Source of the DNA: Onthophagus taurus
Lineage: Eukaryota; Arthropoda; Insecta; Coleoptera; Scarabaeidae
Length of the DNA stretch: 64,000 nt
Direction of reading: 5' to 3'
Assembly (NCBI RefSeq): GCF_036711975.1
Contig: NC_091973.1
Span: forward strand, 16,802,001 to 16,866,000
The notes under the pieces are model-generated. The model had not been told where the DNA came from, ran no database searches, and saw only the letters and a program-made list of their open reading frames with translations. Made by a program: the position numbers and the translations under genes. How positions within the stretch are numbered: position 1 is the stretch's first letter; every line of letters begins with the position of its first letter. Positions 42,993 to 53,888 of this stretch are shown here, piece by piece.

Positions 42993-45900
42993 ATGAATAC
43001 TTTGGGAAGCATTTTGCCGATCGAGCAGAACATTACAAAAGCCTCAACGAAGGCGATAAAAGCGTGTCATAAATTGATATTTGGGAACGATGGTGACCGT
43101 AATAATCGCAAGAGATTACGAGAATTTAGCGGATTTAATTTTGACGACGAAGGCGCTATGAAAGAGAAAATCGATCTTGCAAAGAACACTCTCACGCTGG
43201 GTGAACTAAATTCGATCTGTCAGGTTCTGAAAATCGATAACGACGCGAACGATAAAGAAGAATTAATCGGGATGCTCTGTAATAAGCTAACAAATCTGAA
43301 ACTTTTGAAATGCGGAAGCGGCGCAACAAACGACGACGATGAAAGAGTACCGCTAACACAGAAAGACGACAAGAGTGAAAAGGCCGAAGATTTAGTAAAT
43401 AACGACGAAGAAGAGCATGAAAGCGATGACGACGTGGCAGATTTTTCAGCCAGTCGAAATAGCGGCAAAACAAACCAGAAGAAGACTGTACCAAAGTTCG
43501 TTTTGACGTTCAAAGACGTAGAAGACACCGTAAGTGCTTTTGACGGAAGTGACACTTGTTCGGTGGACAAATGGATTACGGAATTTGAAGAGACCGCCAC
43601 ATTGATGGGTTGGAATGTCGTGGAGATGCTAATTTATGCGAAAAGACTATTAAGAGGCGAAGCTCTGTTATTTATAAAGTCGGAAAAAGGAATCTCAAAT
43701 TGGAACTCCTTTAAGACTAAACTTCAGGGAGAATTTAGGAAAACAATTAACACAGCAGCGTTACACAAAATGTTATCGGCTAGAAAAAGGAAGAAAGAAG
43801 AGACTCTACAACAGTACTTATTGAAAATGAGAGAAATAGCAGCACAAGGAAGTATCGAAGAGGACGCTCTCATCGAATACGTAATTGACGGCATCGTAGA
43901 TGACGAAATCAATAAAGCGATCCTATACGGAACACATTCCTTAAAAGAATTTAAAGAGAAATTGAAGCTTTACGAGAAAATGAAAGGTAAACAGACAAAG
44001 GGAAATGATGATGGAAATTATAAGAGCAGCAAACAGAGGAAGCAGGATAACAAAAGAGAAGAGCGGTGTTTTAACTGTGGAAAGATAGGGCACGTTTCCC
44101 AGAACTGCCGCAATAGAGAAAGAGGTATGAAATGTTTCTCATGTAATGGATTCGGACATATTGCCAGAGACTGCAAGAATGGAACAAAGAGGACAGGTGA
44201 GAAACAAGAAGAGACAAAAAGGTCGTATGTAATTCATGAAACCAAACAACAATTACCAGGATATAAACAAATGAGATTAAACGACCACGTAATTCAAGCA
44301 TTCATTGACACTGGAAGCGATTTAAATTTGTTAAAGGCCAGTAGTTATATTAGAATAGGAGCGCCTAAATTCCAGGAAAATACTATAACACTAAAAGGAA
44401 TAGGAGACAACTCAGTCAAAACCTTGGGAACATTCAATGGTCGAATTGTTGTGGATGAATGCGATTTTAGAACAGCTATACATATAGTACCTGACGACGC
44501 GATACCCATGGAATTAATTGTTGGAAAACCTATTTTGGAAAATGTTACATTGATGATTAACTCGGACGAAATCGAAGTGAGCAGTCGAGGAACACCGGTC
44601 GAAATCCAAAAGCACTCAGAGGAAAATGACATACTTCTCATAGATGTACAAGACTCTTTAGATGTAGGAGCACAAGCATATTACGAAGATGTAGCGAATA
44701 TGATTGCAAAATATAAGCCGAAAGAAGTCATTACACCACCGTCAGACATACAGGTAAAGATTATCCTTCAAGACGACATACCGGTGTACCAGCCTCCAAG
44801 AAGATTATCAATTCCAGAGAAATACGAAGTCGAAAAACAGATCGAGGAATGGCTCAACACTGGTAAAATAAGACCAAGCACTTCAGATTATGCTAGTCCG
44901 ATTGTCTTAGTCAAGAAAAAAGACGGAAGTACTCGAATTTGCATTGACTTCAGAAAGCTAAACCGAAAGATTATTAAAGACCGCTATCCACTTCCTGTGA
45001 TCGAAGACGTTATTGACCAACTAACAGGATCAAGAATATTTACGACTTTGGACCTGAAAAATGGATTTTTTCACGTACCAGTCGCAGAAGATAGTATAAA
45101 ATATACCTCGTTCGTAACTCCGAGTGGACAGTTTGAATTCTTGCGCATGCCGTTTGGGTTATGTAATTCGCCAGCAGTATTTCAACGATATGTCAATAAT
45201 GTTTTCAGGGAGTTAATGAGAAAGGGAATAGTTATTATGTACATGGATGACATTATAATACCAGCGGAAGATGTCGAAGAAGCAATAAAAAGACTAGAAG
45301 AAGTTCTGGAAACAGCAAAGAAGTTTGGATTAGATTTCAAGTGGCAGAAATGTCAGTTTTTAAAGACTAAAGTGGAATATCTAGGACACGAAATAGAAAA
45401 CGGAAGAGTGAAGCCTAACAAGCAGAAAGTAGCAGCCGTTGTAAATTTTCCAAAACCAGCTACAATGAAAAAGGTTCAGAGTTTCCTGGGATTGGCAGGC
45501 TATTTCCGCAAGTACATCAAAGACTACGCTTTGATTGCGAAACCACTAAGTGATCTTCTGAAAGGAAAAAAGAAATTTTCATTTGGACCGGAAGAGGAAG
45601 TTGCATTTAGAAAACTAAAGGAGATTTTAAGTACAGAACCAATATTGAAAATCTTTGATCATATCAGGGAAACTGAACTGCATGTAGACGCAAGCCAAGA
45701 CGGATTCGAGGCAGTGTTATTGCAAAAGTGTCAAGAAGACGGAAGATTATATCCTGTTTACTACTGGAGTAGAAAGACAAATGATGCCCAGAAGAAATAT
45801 CACAGCTATGAATTGGAGGTGCTGGCTGTCATAGAAGCTTTAAAGAGGTTCCGTGTGTATCTGCTGGGCATACACTTCAAAATCTTAACTGATTGTGCAG

Positions 45901-47408
45901 CATTTGCAGCTACAATGAACAAAAAAGACCTGTGCACCAGAGTCGCTAGATGGGCTTTATTGCTCGAAGAGTTTAACTATACCATTCAACATAGGCCAGG
46001 AAATCAAATGAAGCATTGTGACGCACTGAGTCGGAACCCAATAACAATGATAATACAAACAGAATTTCTAGAGCGATTGAAAAGGGCTCAACTACAGGAC
46101 GAACATCTTAAGGCAATTACGAAAATATTGGAAACTCAACCTTATGGGGATTATGAACTAAAAAATGGCATCTTGTATAAGAACAAAAATGGATGTGAAC
46201 TACTAGTTGTCCCTACGATAATGCAACACCAAGTAATACGAAGTGCACATGACAATGGTCATTTCGCAGTGAAGAAAACAAAAGACTTGATCGAACGAGA
46301 ATATTATATCGACAACCTAGAGGAGAAGATTCGAAAGTTAATTATGAACTGTGTACCATGTATACTTACCGAGAGGAAGATGGGTAAACAAGAAGGATAC
46401 TTGAATTCAATAGAAAAGGGCGATGCTCCATTGCAGACCTATCATATAGACCATTTAGGTCCTATGACAAAGACAGGAAAAGGATATCAATATTTATTTG
46501 TAGTCATTAATTCTTTTACAAAATTCGTTTGGATACACCCAACAAAAACGACAGCAACAAAAGAAGTTCTTGAAAAACTAGAAAAGCAGAAAGAAATTTT
46601 TGGAAGTCCCAGGATGATTATTTCGGACAGAGGAGCTGCGTTTACCTCAAGGGATTTCAAAGACTATTGTGTTGACGAGAAAATAAAACATGTGAAAATC
46701 ACAACTGGCGTACCACGAGGAAATGGACAGGTTGAGAGAGTCAATAGAGTAATCATACCAACCTTAACCAAATTATGCATCGAACAACCTGAAAATTGGT
46801 TTCGACATGTTAGAAAGTTGCAAGAGATCCTCAATAGTACATATCACCGGAGTATTGGTCGAACCCCATTTGAATTACTTTTTGGAGTAGAAATGAAAAG
46901 AAAAGACCAAATAAAGTTGAAAGAGATGGTAGAAGAAGAAATCATAAACTCATTTGTGAAAGAGAGAGAACACATGCAAATACAAGCGAAAAAGCAAATG
47001 AAAAAAGTTCAAGATGAAAATATGAAAACCTATAATAAGAAACGAAAACTAGCAAGGAACTATGCAGAAGGAGAATGGGTGGCCATCAAGAGGACACAAT
47101 TCCAGAATACGTCAAAGTTACTGCCAAAGTTCCTAGGTCCTTATCGTGTCGTTAAGAAGATAGGTCCAGACCGGTATGAAGTAGACAAGATTGGAGATCA
47201 TGCAGGACCACGGAAGACTACTACGAGTGTAGACAACATGAAACCTTGGGTCAGTATCAATCCGGATGAAGACGCATTTGGAGAAAATGACAGTCCAGAT
47301 GAAGATACATTCGAGGCGAATGTCAGTCAGGATGGACGAGATGTGGGAATGGAATCGGGAAGTGTCGGCTGTCGTCGGTTAAGGAGTGGACGAGAGATAG
47401 GCCTGTGA
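42993..47408 (+). CDS. Gypsy-3 Gag-Pol polyprotein
   Basis: The protein is 1,471 residues without stops. Residues about 60-110 look like a SAP-type helical domain. A retrotransposon Gag core (about 190-330), two CCHC knuckles (C-F-N-C-G-K-I-G-H and C-F-S-C-N-G-F-G-H, 358-400) and a protease with F-I-D-T-G-S near 436 follow. RT spans about 615-830 with Y-M-D-D near 749, then RNase H (V-D-A-S-Q-D-G-F). Integrase has an H/C finger and H-I-D-H-L-G, I-S-D-R-G-A-A-F and Q-V-E-R-V (about 1150, 1209, 1246). Catalytic residues are all present. The last ~22 residues are encoded by the 3' LTR. Confidence 0.95.
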   Translation: MNTLGSILPIEQNITKASTKAIKACHKLIFGNDGDRNNRKRLREFSGFNFDDEGAMKEKIDLAKNTLTLGELNSICQVLKIDNDANDKEELIGMLCNKLTNLKLLKCGSGATNDDDERVPLTQKDDKSEKAEDLVNNDEEEHESDDDVADFSASRNSGKTNQKKTVPKFVLTFKDVEDTVSAFDGSDTCSVDKWITEFEETATLMGWNVVEMLIYAKRLLRGEALLFIKSEKGISNWNSFKTKLQGEFRKTINTAALHKMLSARKRKKEETLQQYLLKMREIAAQGSIEEDALIEYVIDGIVDDEINKAILYGTHSLKEFKEKLKLYEKMKGKQTKGNDDGNYKSSKQRKQDNKREERCFNCGKIGHVSQNCRNRERGMKCFSCNGFGHIARDCKNGTKRTGEKQEETKRSYVIHETKQQLPGYKQMRLNDHVIQAFIDTGSDLNLLKASSYIRIGAPKFQENTITLKGIGDNSVKTLGTFNGRIVVDECDFRTAIHIVPDDAIPMELIVGKPILENVTLMINSDEIEVSSRGTPVEIQKHSEENDILLIDVQDSLDVGAQAYYEDVANMIAKYKPKEVITPPSDIQVKIILQDDIPVYQPPRRLSIPEKYEVEKQIEEWLNTGKIRPSTSDYASPIVLVKKKDGSTRICIDFRKLNRKIIKDRYPLPVIEDVIDQLTGSRIFTTLDLKNGFFHVPVAEDSIKYTSFVTPSGQFEFLRMPFGLCNSPAVFQRYVNNVFRELMRKGIVIMYMDDIIIPAEDVEEAIKRLEEVLETAKKFGLDFKWQKCQFLKTKVEYLGHEIENGRVKPNKQKVAAVVNFPKPATMKKVQSFLGLAGYFRKYIKDYALIAKPLSDLLKGKKKFSFGPEEEVAFRKLKEILSTEPILKIFDHIRETELHVDASQDGFEAVLLQKCQEDGRLYPVYYWSRKTNDAQKKYHSYELEVLAVIEALKRFRVYLLGIHFKILTDCAAFAATMNKKDLCTRVARWALLLEEFNYTIQHRPGNQMKHCDALSRNPITMIIQTEFLERLKRAQLQDEHLKAITKILETQPYGDYELKNGILYKNKNGCELLVVPTIMQHQVIRSAHDNGHFAVKKTKDLIEREYYIDNLEEKIRKLIMNCVPCILTERKMGKQEGYLNSIEKGDAPLQTYHIDHLGPMTKTGKGYQYLFVVINSFTKFVWIHPTKTTATKEVLEKLEKQKEIFGSPRMIISDRGAAFTSRDFKDYCVDEKIKHVKITTGVPRGNGQVERVNRVIIPTLTKLCIEQPENWFRHVRKLQEILNSTYHRSIGRTPFELLFGVEMKRKDQIKLKEMVEEEIINSFVKEREHMQIQAKKQMKKVQDENMKTYNKKRKLARNYAEGEWVAIKRTQFQNTSKLLPKFLGPYRVVKKIGPDRYEVDKIGDHAGPRKTTTSVDNMKPWVSINPDEDAFGENDSPDEDTFEANVSQDGRDVGMESGSVGCRRLRSGREIGL

Positions 47409-47628
47409 GTCAGTGTGAGTCAGTCGGTCGCAGCTAAGAGAAGAAGACGTTTGTGAATCGAAATATAAGAAATATCAGAGACCATAACTGTTGAAATGTA
47501 TAAAACATGTTCATAGTTACAAAAGACATTACCTGGTTTTGTTTTGTTTTTATTCTTTTTTAATAACATTATAATTACAGTTACTGAGTGCGTGTTTTTT
47601 TTTAATTTATTTCCCCAGCAGTCCTACA
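47342..47628 (+). repeat. 3' LTR of Gypsy-3
   Basis: Matches the 5' LTR except for one base in the poly-T run. It contains the polyprotein stop codon. Confidence 0.95.
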
Positions 47629-47659
47629 TAAATAACGTAAAATAAGTAATATTAATTAC

Positions 47660-49390
47660 AAACGTGTATAAGGGAAGAAAAGGAGGAAAGGTTTGTGCAC
47701 AGAATTCCAAAAACAAACAGTACTTATCAACCGAAAGTTTTTTTCGATTCCCAAAAGATGTTACAATGTAATACAACATTAGTCTTTTTATTATTTGAGT
47801 AATAGATTATAGGTATATGATCAGGTAGGAGTGATATTAATAGAGCAATATTGTTTTGTTTTAGAGCTACATTGAGGATTAAGGCTTAAGGCCGTAAAGA
47901 GTTAGCTTCAAATGTTGAAAACTTACATATTAGCTACAGGTTATGTGGTGGTCATTTTGAAAATGATTTGTTCTTGAACAGCCTAAAGAACAGATTAAAA
48001 GACAATGCTGTCCCAAAAATATTTCCTTCATGTCAGGTTCCTTAATAACTAGAGAGCATAATTATTGCTTTTTTTTGTTCAAGACAATCCTCCTCTTGTT
48101 GTTTTTGAAGAAAGTAAGAGGTAATTTTAAATGTTTATATATTATACACGTAAATGTTATTAAACATTGCGCGATTTATTTTTACAGTTGCTAGTAATTC
48201 TTCTAATAATCAATCAACAAGTGTAGACGAACTTTCAGTTTTGACAGATCCATTTAGCAGTAATTTGGGTAAATAAAAACTGTTTTTTTCAAACAAAGAT
48301 TAATTTTTTAATTTCTATGCCTCTACAAATACAAATCCCGGAAATGAATGAAAATACAGCCTCAATAGAACAGGAAGATCTACTGTCACCAAGCAGTTCT
48401 ACACGAACTCCTAGCACCTTCTCTAACCATTGACCTCGGAAAGAAGAATTAACAAGAGAGAATAAAAAATTAGTTCAACAGTTAAAAAATTGTAAAGAAA
48501 ACATAGTAGACAATATCAATTTAGAAGATTATAAAAAAAATCTTTTCAATTTTGTAATGATGAGCTCGCCAAATTTATTAATGTTCAGGTGACAGAAGGG
48601 CTCAAGAAACCAACAGGGCGAAGATTTTCATTTGAATTTAAAAGAGATTCAGTTACACTATATTTTTCAAACCCGAAGTTATATAAAACCGTTTTGAGAA
48701 GAAAATGTTGTTTGCCCAGCCCAGGTACATTATTAAAACTGATTCAACATCTGAAATTAAATGCAGGGCTGAATAATGTTGAATTCTTCTTAATGTTATT
48801 TTACTCTATAGGCAAAGATAAAATTATTGGTTTCGAGGATACTGGCAATAATGCTCGAATTTTCCAAACCAGCATTAAGTGTTTTACACTTACAATAATG
48901 TTAAGGAGAATTTACACAAAATGGAGCCAACCTTTGACATACTATTTTTTTAAATCTTTGTGCCCGGGACAGCTTTTGAAAGAAATCATTATTGAAACAA
49001 TAAAAAAAATTAAATGTATTGGCTTTAAAGACAATACATTTAATCTGTAAACCATGTTAGCCACATGGGGTCAAACAACTTACAAGCGGCTCGGCTATTA
49101 AGCATTGATCCCAATCAACCATTTTTCAACGTAGATGATGAAAAAATTATATTTATGTTTGACACCCCTCATTTGATAAAAGCCTTAAGAAATAATTTAA
49201 TAAAATATAAATTTGTTCATGACAATGAAGAAATTTTATGGGAACATATTAAAATATTCTATAATCACGACAAGGAATACAACAAGAGCAGCGCCCAAAT
49301 TAACGCCATCACACTTTTTCTCAAACAATTTTGAGGAAATGAAGGTTGAATTTGCAACACAGGTGTTCAGCGCGACAGTGAAATGGAATT
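47660..49390 (+). pseudogene. P-element / THAP9-like transposase relic
   Basis: Pieces in order: a THAP-like end with L-C-G-G-H-F-E-N-D-L-F and A-V-P-K-I-F-P near 47941-48020; spacer exon-like pieces near 48190-48270 and 48330-48590; then K-K-P-T-G-R-R-F-S (48600). L-P-S-P-G-T-L-L, I-G-F-E-D-T-G-N-N, Y-T-K-W-S-Q-P-L-T-Y-Y-F, G-S-N-N-L-Q and F-D-T-P-H-L-I-K-A-L-R-N-N follow (49160), ending near M-K-V-E-F-A-T-Q-V-F-S. This is the P-element/THAP9 block order. The region holding the first catalytic Asp is deleted between L-N-N-V-E-F-F and D-K-I-I-G-F, and there are frame breaks near 49050 and 49335. It is dead. Confidence 0.75.
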
Positions 49391-49967
49391 GACTCAGATC
49401 CAAGTAAATCCCACTCCAAGTAAACGGTCAAGATAAATTTATATTTGTAGTTTTGGGGTTAACTTTAATGTAGGAATTATTGTTAAAGAATTTTTATTTT
49501 TAGATATAATGGATTTTTACATAATTTTGGGTTAGAATTTTAAGACTTTTTACTGGAGTTAATTCGATAGTTAATTTGATAAGATTAGGATGGAATAAGT
49601 TAGAAATAAGCAAGTATGAATGTTAGAATGGAAGAATTTAGACTAAGATCTTTAAATAATTAGAGAATAAAGAATTACTTCAGTTTTATATGTAATTTAA
49701 GTTTACTAATGTTTATTTGTGTGGTGCATGTCATGTATGCGCATGACCAAAAGAAAACGTGCTCGCTACGTTTCGAGCGCGCCAACTAGTACCGTTGGAT
49801 CCGCTGCATTGTAACGCTCGCTCAAGGTTAACAGCAAAAGTAAATTAGATGTAACGATTTGTGTTGTAATAATAAATGTGTTAAAGTAGTTAAACTAAAC
49901 GTTATTGTTCTATTTGGGACCCTCCCACTGACGAACACAACATTTTGGCGACGAGGATTAAAAGTGA
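49391..49967 (+). other. Gypsy-4 5' LTR (left edge uncertain) and primer site
   Basis: There is no gene. AT-rich DNA with an AATAAA near 49870 ends GAACACAACA at 49942, followed by a primer-site-like TGGCGACGAGGATTA from 49946. This is the LTR-end and leader arrangement of Gypsy elements. The left LTR edge against the P-element relic is not visible. Confidence 0.55.
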
Positions 49968-50222
49968 ATGACAATGGCGATTCTAGGGAAAATAGAGTCG
50001 TTCAACGTAAATGATCCGGCTAGTTGGGATGCCTACGAAGGACGAATCGGGTATTTCTTGACGGCAAACGGGATTGTGGACAACAAGAAAAAACATGTAG
50101 TGTTTTTGAGCGTCTGTGGCCTCGCGACCTACGACATTTTACGCTCGTTTCTAGCACCGGAGAAAGCGTCGGAGAAGGAGTATGCTGCAATAATAACGGT
50201 ACTTAGAAATCATTTTAAACCG
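49968..50222 (+). pseudogene. Gypsy-4 Gag, N-terminal fragment
   Basis: About 85 residues starting M-T-M-A-I-L-G-K-I-E-S-F, with W-D-A-Y-E-G-R-I, F-L-S-V-C-G and L-R-N-H-F-K-P motifs, the conserved N-terminal capsid of a Gypsy Gag class. After P-R-T the frame runs into a TACAGGGTG foldback repeat, which truncates it. The rest of the element is not found in the window. Confidence 0.75.
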
Positions 50223-51440
50223 CGTACAGGGTGTCCCAATTTCGATGTCCGCATAGGCTATCTCCGAAACTAAAAGAGTAGCTAAAAGTAGCTTACATGT
50301 CATGATCTCGTTTTTCGAGAAAATGCTAAAATGCCGAAAACTCCGAACAGCTATCGTCTTTTGTTTTCGCCCTATCGGCAAAAATTTTGCGAAAACGACA
50401 TTCGCGAATATCTCACTTATTATCAAAGATGGAGTATTATAAATAAAACATTCTATGGGCACAGTTGTGAAGTTAGCCATAGATTCTAGCCATAGATTTT
50501 AAAATCGAAAAATGACCGATTTCTGCAACTCAAAACGCAAATTAAAATTCATATTTGAGTTTAGCGGTCTTAGAATAACCCGTTTACAAAAATTTACGGG
50601 GGGGTGTTTTCATTTAAGGGAGTAAAAAAATCCCAAAGTTGTGAACATCGCGTGCGCGCGTATACTGTTCGACTAAAATCGAAAAATGACCAATTTCTGC
50701 AACTCGAAACGCAAATTAAAATTCATATTTGAGTTTGGCGGTCTTAGAATAACCCGTTTACAAAAATTTACGGGGGGGTGTTTTCATTTAAGGGAGTAAA
50801 AAAATCCCAAAGTTGTGAACATCGCGTGCGCGCGTATACTGTTCGACTAAAATCGAAAAATGACCAATTTCTGCAACTCGAAACGCAAATTAAAATTCAT
50901 ATTTGAGTTTGGCGGTCTTAGAATAACCCGTTTACAAAAATTTACGGGGGGGTGTTTTCATTTAAGGGAGTAAAAAAATCCCAAAGTTGTAAACATCGCG
51001 TGCGCGCGAATACTGTTCGGCTAAAATCGAAAAATGACCAATTTCTGCAACTTGAAACGCAAATTAAAATTCATATTTGAGTTTAGTGGTCTTAGAATAA
51101 CCCGTATACAAAAATTTACGGGGGGGTGTTTTCATTTAAGGGAGTAAAAAAATCCCAAAGTTGAGAACATTGCGTGCGCACGTGTACTGTTCGACCAAAA
51201 TCGAAAAATGACTAATTTCTGCAACTCGAAACGCAAATTAAAATTCATATTTGAGTTTAGCAGTCTTAGAATAACCCGTATACAAAAATTTACGGGGGGG
51301 TGTTTTCATTTAAGGGAGTAAAAAAATCCCAAAGTTGTAAATATCGCATGCGCGGGAATACTGTTCGACTAAAATCGAAAATTGACCAATTTCTGCAACT
51401 CGAAACACAAATTAAAATTCATATTTGAGTTTAGTGGTCT
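50223..51440. mobile_element. Foldback repeat element, left end and array
   Basis: Starting TACAGGGTGTCCC at the break in Gypsy-4 Gag, it has ~275 bp of unique end DNA followed by a 174-bp tandem array. An inverted, shorter version occurs at 52928-53270. Neither arm has coding capacity. The TA plus CAGGG start resembles Tc1/mariner-type ends. The matching outer end on the right is missing. Confidence 0.65.
50501..51440 (+). repeat. 174-bp tandem repeat, about 5.4 copies
   Basis: Units start AAAATCGAAAAATGACC at 50501, 50675, 50849, 51023, 51197 and 51371, exactly 174 bp apart. Each has a GGGGGGGTGTTTTCATTTAA block and a GCGTGCGCGCG block. Copies differ by scattered substitutions without indels. 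The array stops at GTGGTCTTAG, where LINE sequence follows. Confidence 0.95.
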
Positions 51441-52820
51441 TAGTTTAGTGGCGTCAAATCAGGACTCCTTGCAGGCTATGGAATTGGATCTCCTCTCCCA
51501 ATCCAACCATTAGAAAACATTTCATTTGATGAATTTTCAACATTTTGGGAATAATTCAAAACAAATTTTTTACTTCGGTCGATGCATTGGACTTTGATAT
51601 TATTGCTCTCAGTGAAACTTTAGTTAAGAAGAGCGTCCTAGACTACGAGATCTTTCCAGGCATGTATGACGTTTTTAGATGTGATCGATCTTTCCATAAG
51701 GGTGGAGAGATGTTACTGGCTGTTAATTCCGGAGTTGCTACTTCGAATATCATGATTGCCTCCTGTCCTATTGAATCAATTGACTTGAAAGCTGTACGGA
51801 TTGACTTTAAAAAGACGAAATCGGCTTTTAACATTGTTGTCTGCTATTTCCCACCTGTTACACCTGGAGGAATGTATGTATAGTTACACCTTCGATTACA
51901 TTGAATCAATGTTGGATATGTCTTTGGATACCATAGTCATGGGTGATTTTAATATTGAAGTAATAATGACTTTCTGCAATTAAATAATGTAATGAATATC
52001 ATTGATAGAACTCTTGATTTGATATTTGCTTCCTCAAACTTGAGTTTCAAATTAAACACTCAGACTTTACATTGGTACGAGAAGATAATTACCAATCGGC
52101 ATTACTACTTACTATTGCGGTAACGGTGCCTACACATTTGATAGATCGAGATGTTATCTTATCTGCCTGACATGTACGAGGCACTGCTTAACATCGACCG
52201 GACTCATCTATTTACGTTATCATCGGTTGAACAATACTGTAATGTATTTTATGAAGCATTATACAACGATCTGGACGCTCACGTACTTAAATCTGAGGGC
52301 AAGCATGCAAGGTCGAAATATCCTGTATGGTATTCAATTAACGTAATAAGAATGCTTAGATTAAAAAAACACCACCATAAATTGTATAGAAAAACTCATT
52401 GCAGATATCATCGCACAAGTTTATGTCTAATCTCTGAGGGACATAAGAAAAGAACCAAAAAACGTTCGGCGTTTTGTTAACATAAGCAGAAACAATATAA
52501 GATCTCCAGGCTCTCTTAAGTAAGCCGATGAAAGTGTGTCCGATTTGCCGACAGTAGTTACCTTATTTGCCGATCATTTTGAGGCTATGTACTGTCCTGC
52601 ATCATTTGGTAACCTACTGGTAACGATCACGCTATTTATGATACTAATTCTGTCACCTTTGGTATCTCTGAAGTCAGTTACGACGAAATGGCTGAATCTT
52701 TCAAAAAATTCAAGGCAAAGGCTACAATTGGCCCAGATGAGATTCCTACATTTTTAGTCAACGACTGCGCCCCTACACTCTCACATCATCCGCTCGTACA
52801 TATTTTCAACCTAATTGTTG
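51441..52820 (+). pseudogene. CR1-like LINE ORF2 fragment between foldback arms
   Basis: Broken frames give an AP endonuclease (A-L-S-E-T-L near 51610, G-G-E-M-L-L-A-V, M-G-D-F-N near 51940). The linker before RT follows (K-Y-P-V-W-Y-S near 52330), then A-D-H-F-E and an I-G-P-D-E-I-P-x-F-L-V-N-D-C-A-P block near 52730. That block is the start of a non-LTR RT in CR1-type elements. Stops and frameshifts are frequent, and the catalytic RT is missing past 52820. Confidence 0.75.
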
Positions 52821-52927
52821 TGTTCAATAAAACACGTGCTTTCCTTTGCTACGTTCTTTATTAACTGGTCATAACTTGATGCAACACATATGTAATACAA
52901 TGTTCTATACGGTAACGCCATCCAGTT

Positions 52928-53270
52928 TTGGTGTGTTTGTAAACACCCCACCTCCCGTAAATTTTTGTAAACGGGTTATTCTAAGACCGCCAAACTCAAA
53001 TATGAATTTTAATTTGCGTTTCGAGTTGCAGAAATTGGTCATTTTTCGATTTTAGTCGAACAGTATTCGCGCGCACGCGATGTTTACAACTTTAGGATTT
53101 TTTTACTCCCTTAAATGAAAACACCCCCCCGTAAATTTTTGTATAGGGGTTGTTCTAAGAGTGCTAAACTTCAATATTAATTTTAATTTGCGTTTTGAGT
53201 TGCAGAAATCGGTCATTTTTCGATTTTAAAATCTATGGCTAGAGTCTATGGCTAACTTCACAACCGTTGA
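52928..53270 (-). repeat. Inverted copy of the 174-bp repeat and end DNA
   Basis: This is the reverse complement of about two 174-bp units plus the inner edge of the left end (ATCTATGGCTAGAGTCTATGG matches 50470-50500 inverted). It is more diverged than the left array. Together the two arms would fold back around the LINE fragment. Confidence 0.85.
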
Positions 53271-53695
53271 ATGTTGGTGTATGGGCTACTTTTTACGAAG
53301 AATTCAGTGGCGTAGGTAGAATTTTTTTCTCATCTTTTATTTTCGAGATTTTAGACGTAACTTTATTTTTTTAAATGGAAACCATAGTTGGCTATGACTT
53401 AAAATAATTTGTTATTTTCTTCTGATAACAAATATATATAGTTTCTAGGGTATATTTCTTATGGTTATTGAATAATTAACAAAAATTCATTTTGTTCTGT
53501 CTAAAACTAATGTATGTATTTAAAAGTTAATGTTGCTATGGTGATAACCATACATACTATGATGGAACATAATGTATCAAATAATTGCCAAAGTTTGTAT
53601 TTAAAAATTCGATATCAACTCTGGCATTATGTGCTGGTACGATGCACCAGCATGTTAAGTGTCAAAGTATAACAAAACTGAATAAAACTTTACAA
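53271..53695. other. AT-rich DNA before a mariner-like fragment
   Basis: There is no gene. It is probably the 5' non-coding end of the element whose transposase start lies at 53696. No inverted-repeat partner is present. Confidence 0.35.
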
Positions 53696-53824
53696 TGAAT
53701 TTCGAAAATTATGAAAAATGTAACATGATGGAATGCTATGTGTTACCAGATAAGAATGCGACGTTAGCTGCGGAATTTTATTTCACAAGATATCCAGAAA
53801 GAAGACAACCGCAGTCCTGTTAGA
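53696..53824 (+). pseudogene. Mariner-like transposase N-terminal fragment
   Basis: A short frame starts M-N-F-E-N-Y. It has M-M-E-C-Y-V-L-P-D-K-N-A-T-L-A-A-E-F-Y and R-Y-P-E-R-R-Q-P, the N-terminal helix-turn-helix of the mariner-like transposase class also seen at 37486. It ends in a stop after about 40 residues, and the catalytic domain is absent. Confidence 0.6.
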
Positions 53825-53888
53825 TTCTACTGTCCTTGCTTAGTCGTGGTTATGATTTGGTCGCGAACGCACGCTGTTTGGCTGCGCT

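Larger units (their letters stand above)
42430..47628 (+). mobile_element. Gypsy-3, intact Ty3/Gypsy retrotransposon
   Basis: Two 287-bp LTRs (TGTGGGAATG...CAGTCCTACA) bound a 5,199-bp element with TAAA on both sides (42426-42429, 47629-47632). Only one LTR difference is visible, a T/A in the poly-T run. One open frame encodes Gag and Pol, and the Pol stop lies inside the 3' LTR. No env is present. It is a young, potentially active copy next to a P-element-like pseudogene. Confidence 0.95.

Noticed and set aside
50501-51440. CRISPR-like array
   Set aside because: The units are contiguous 174-bp repeats without variable spacers, in a eukaryotic TE context.
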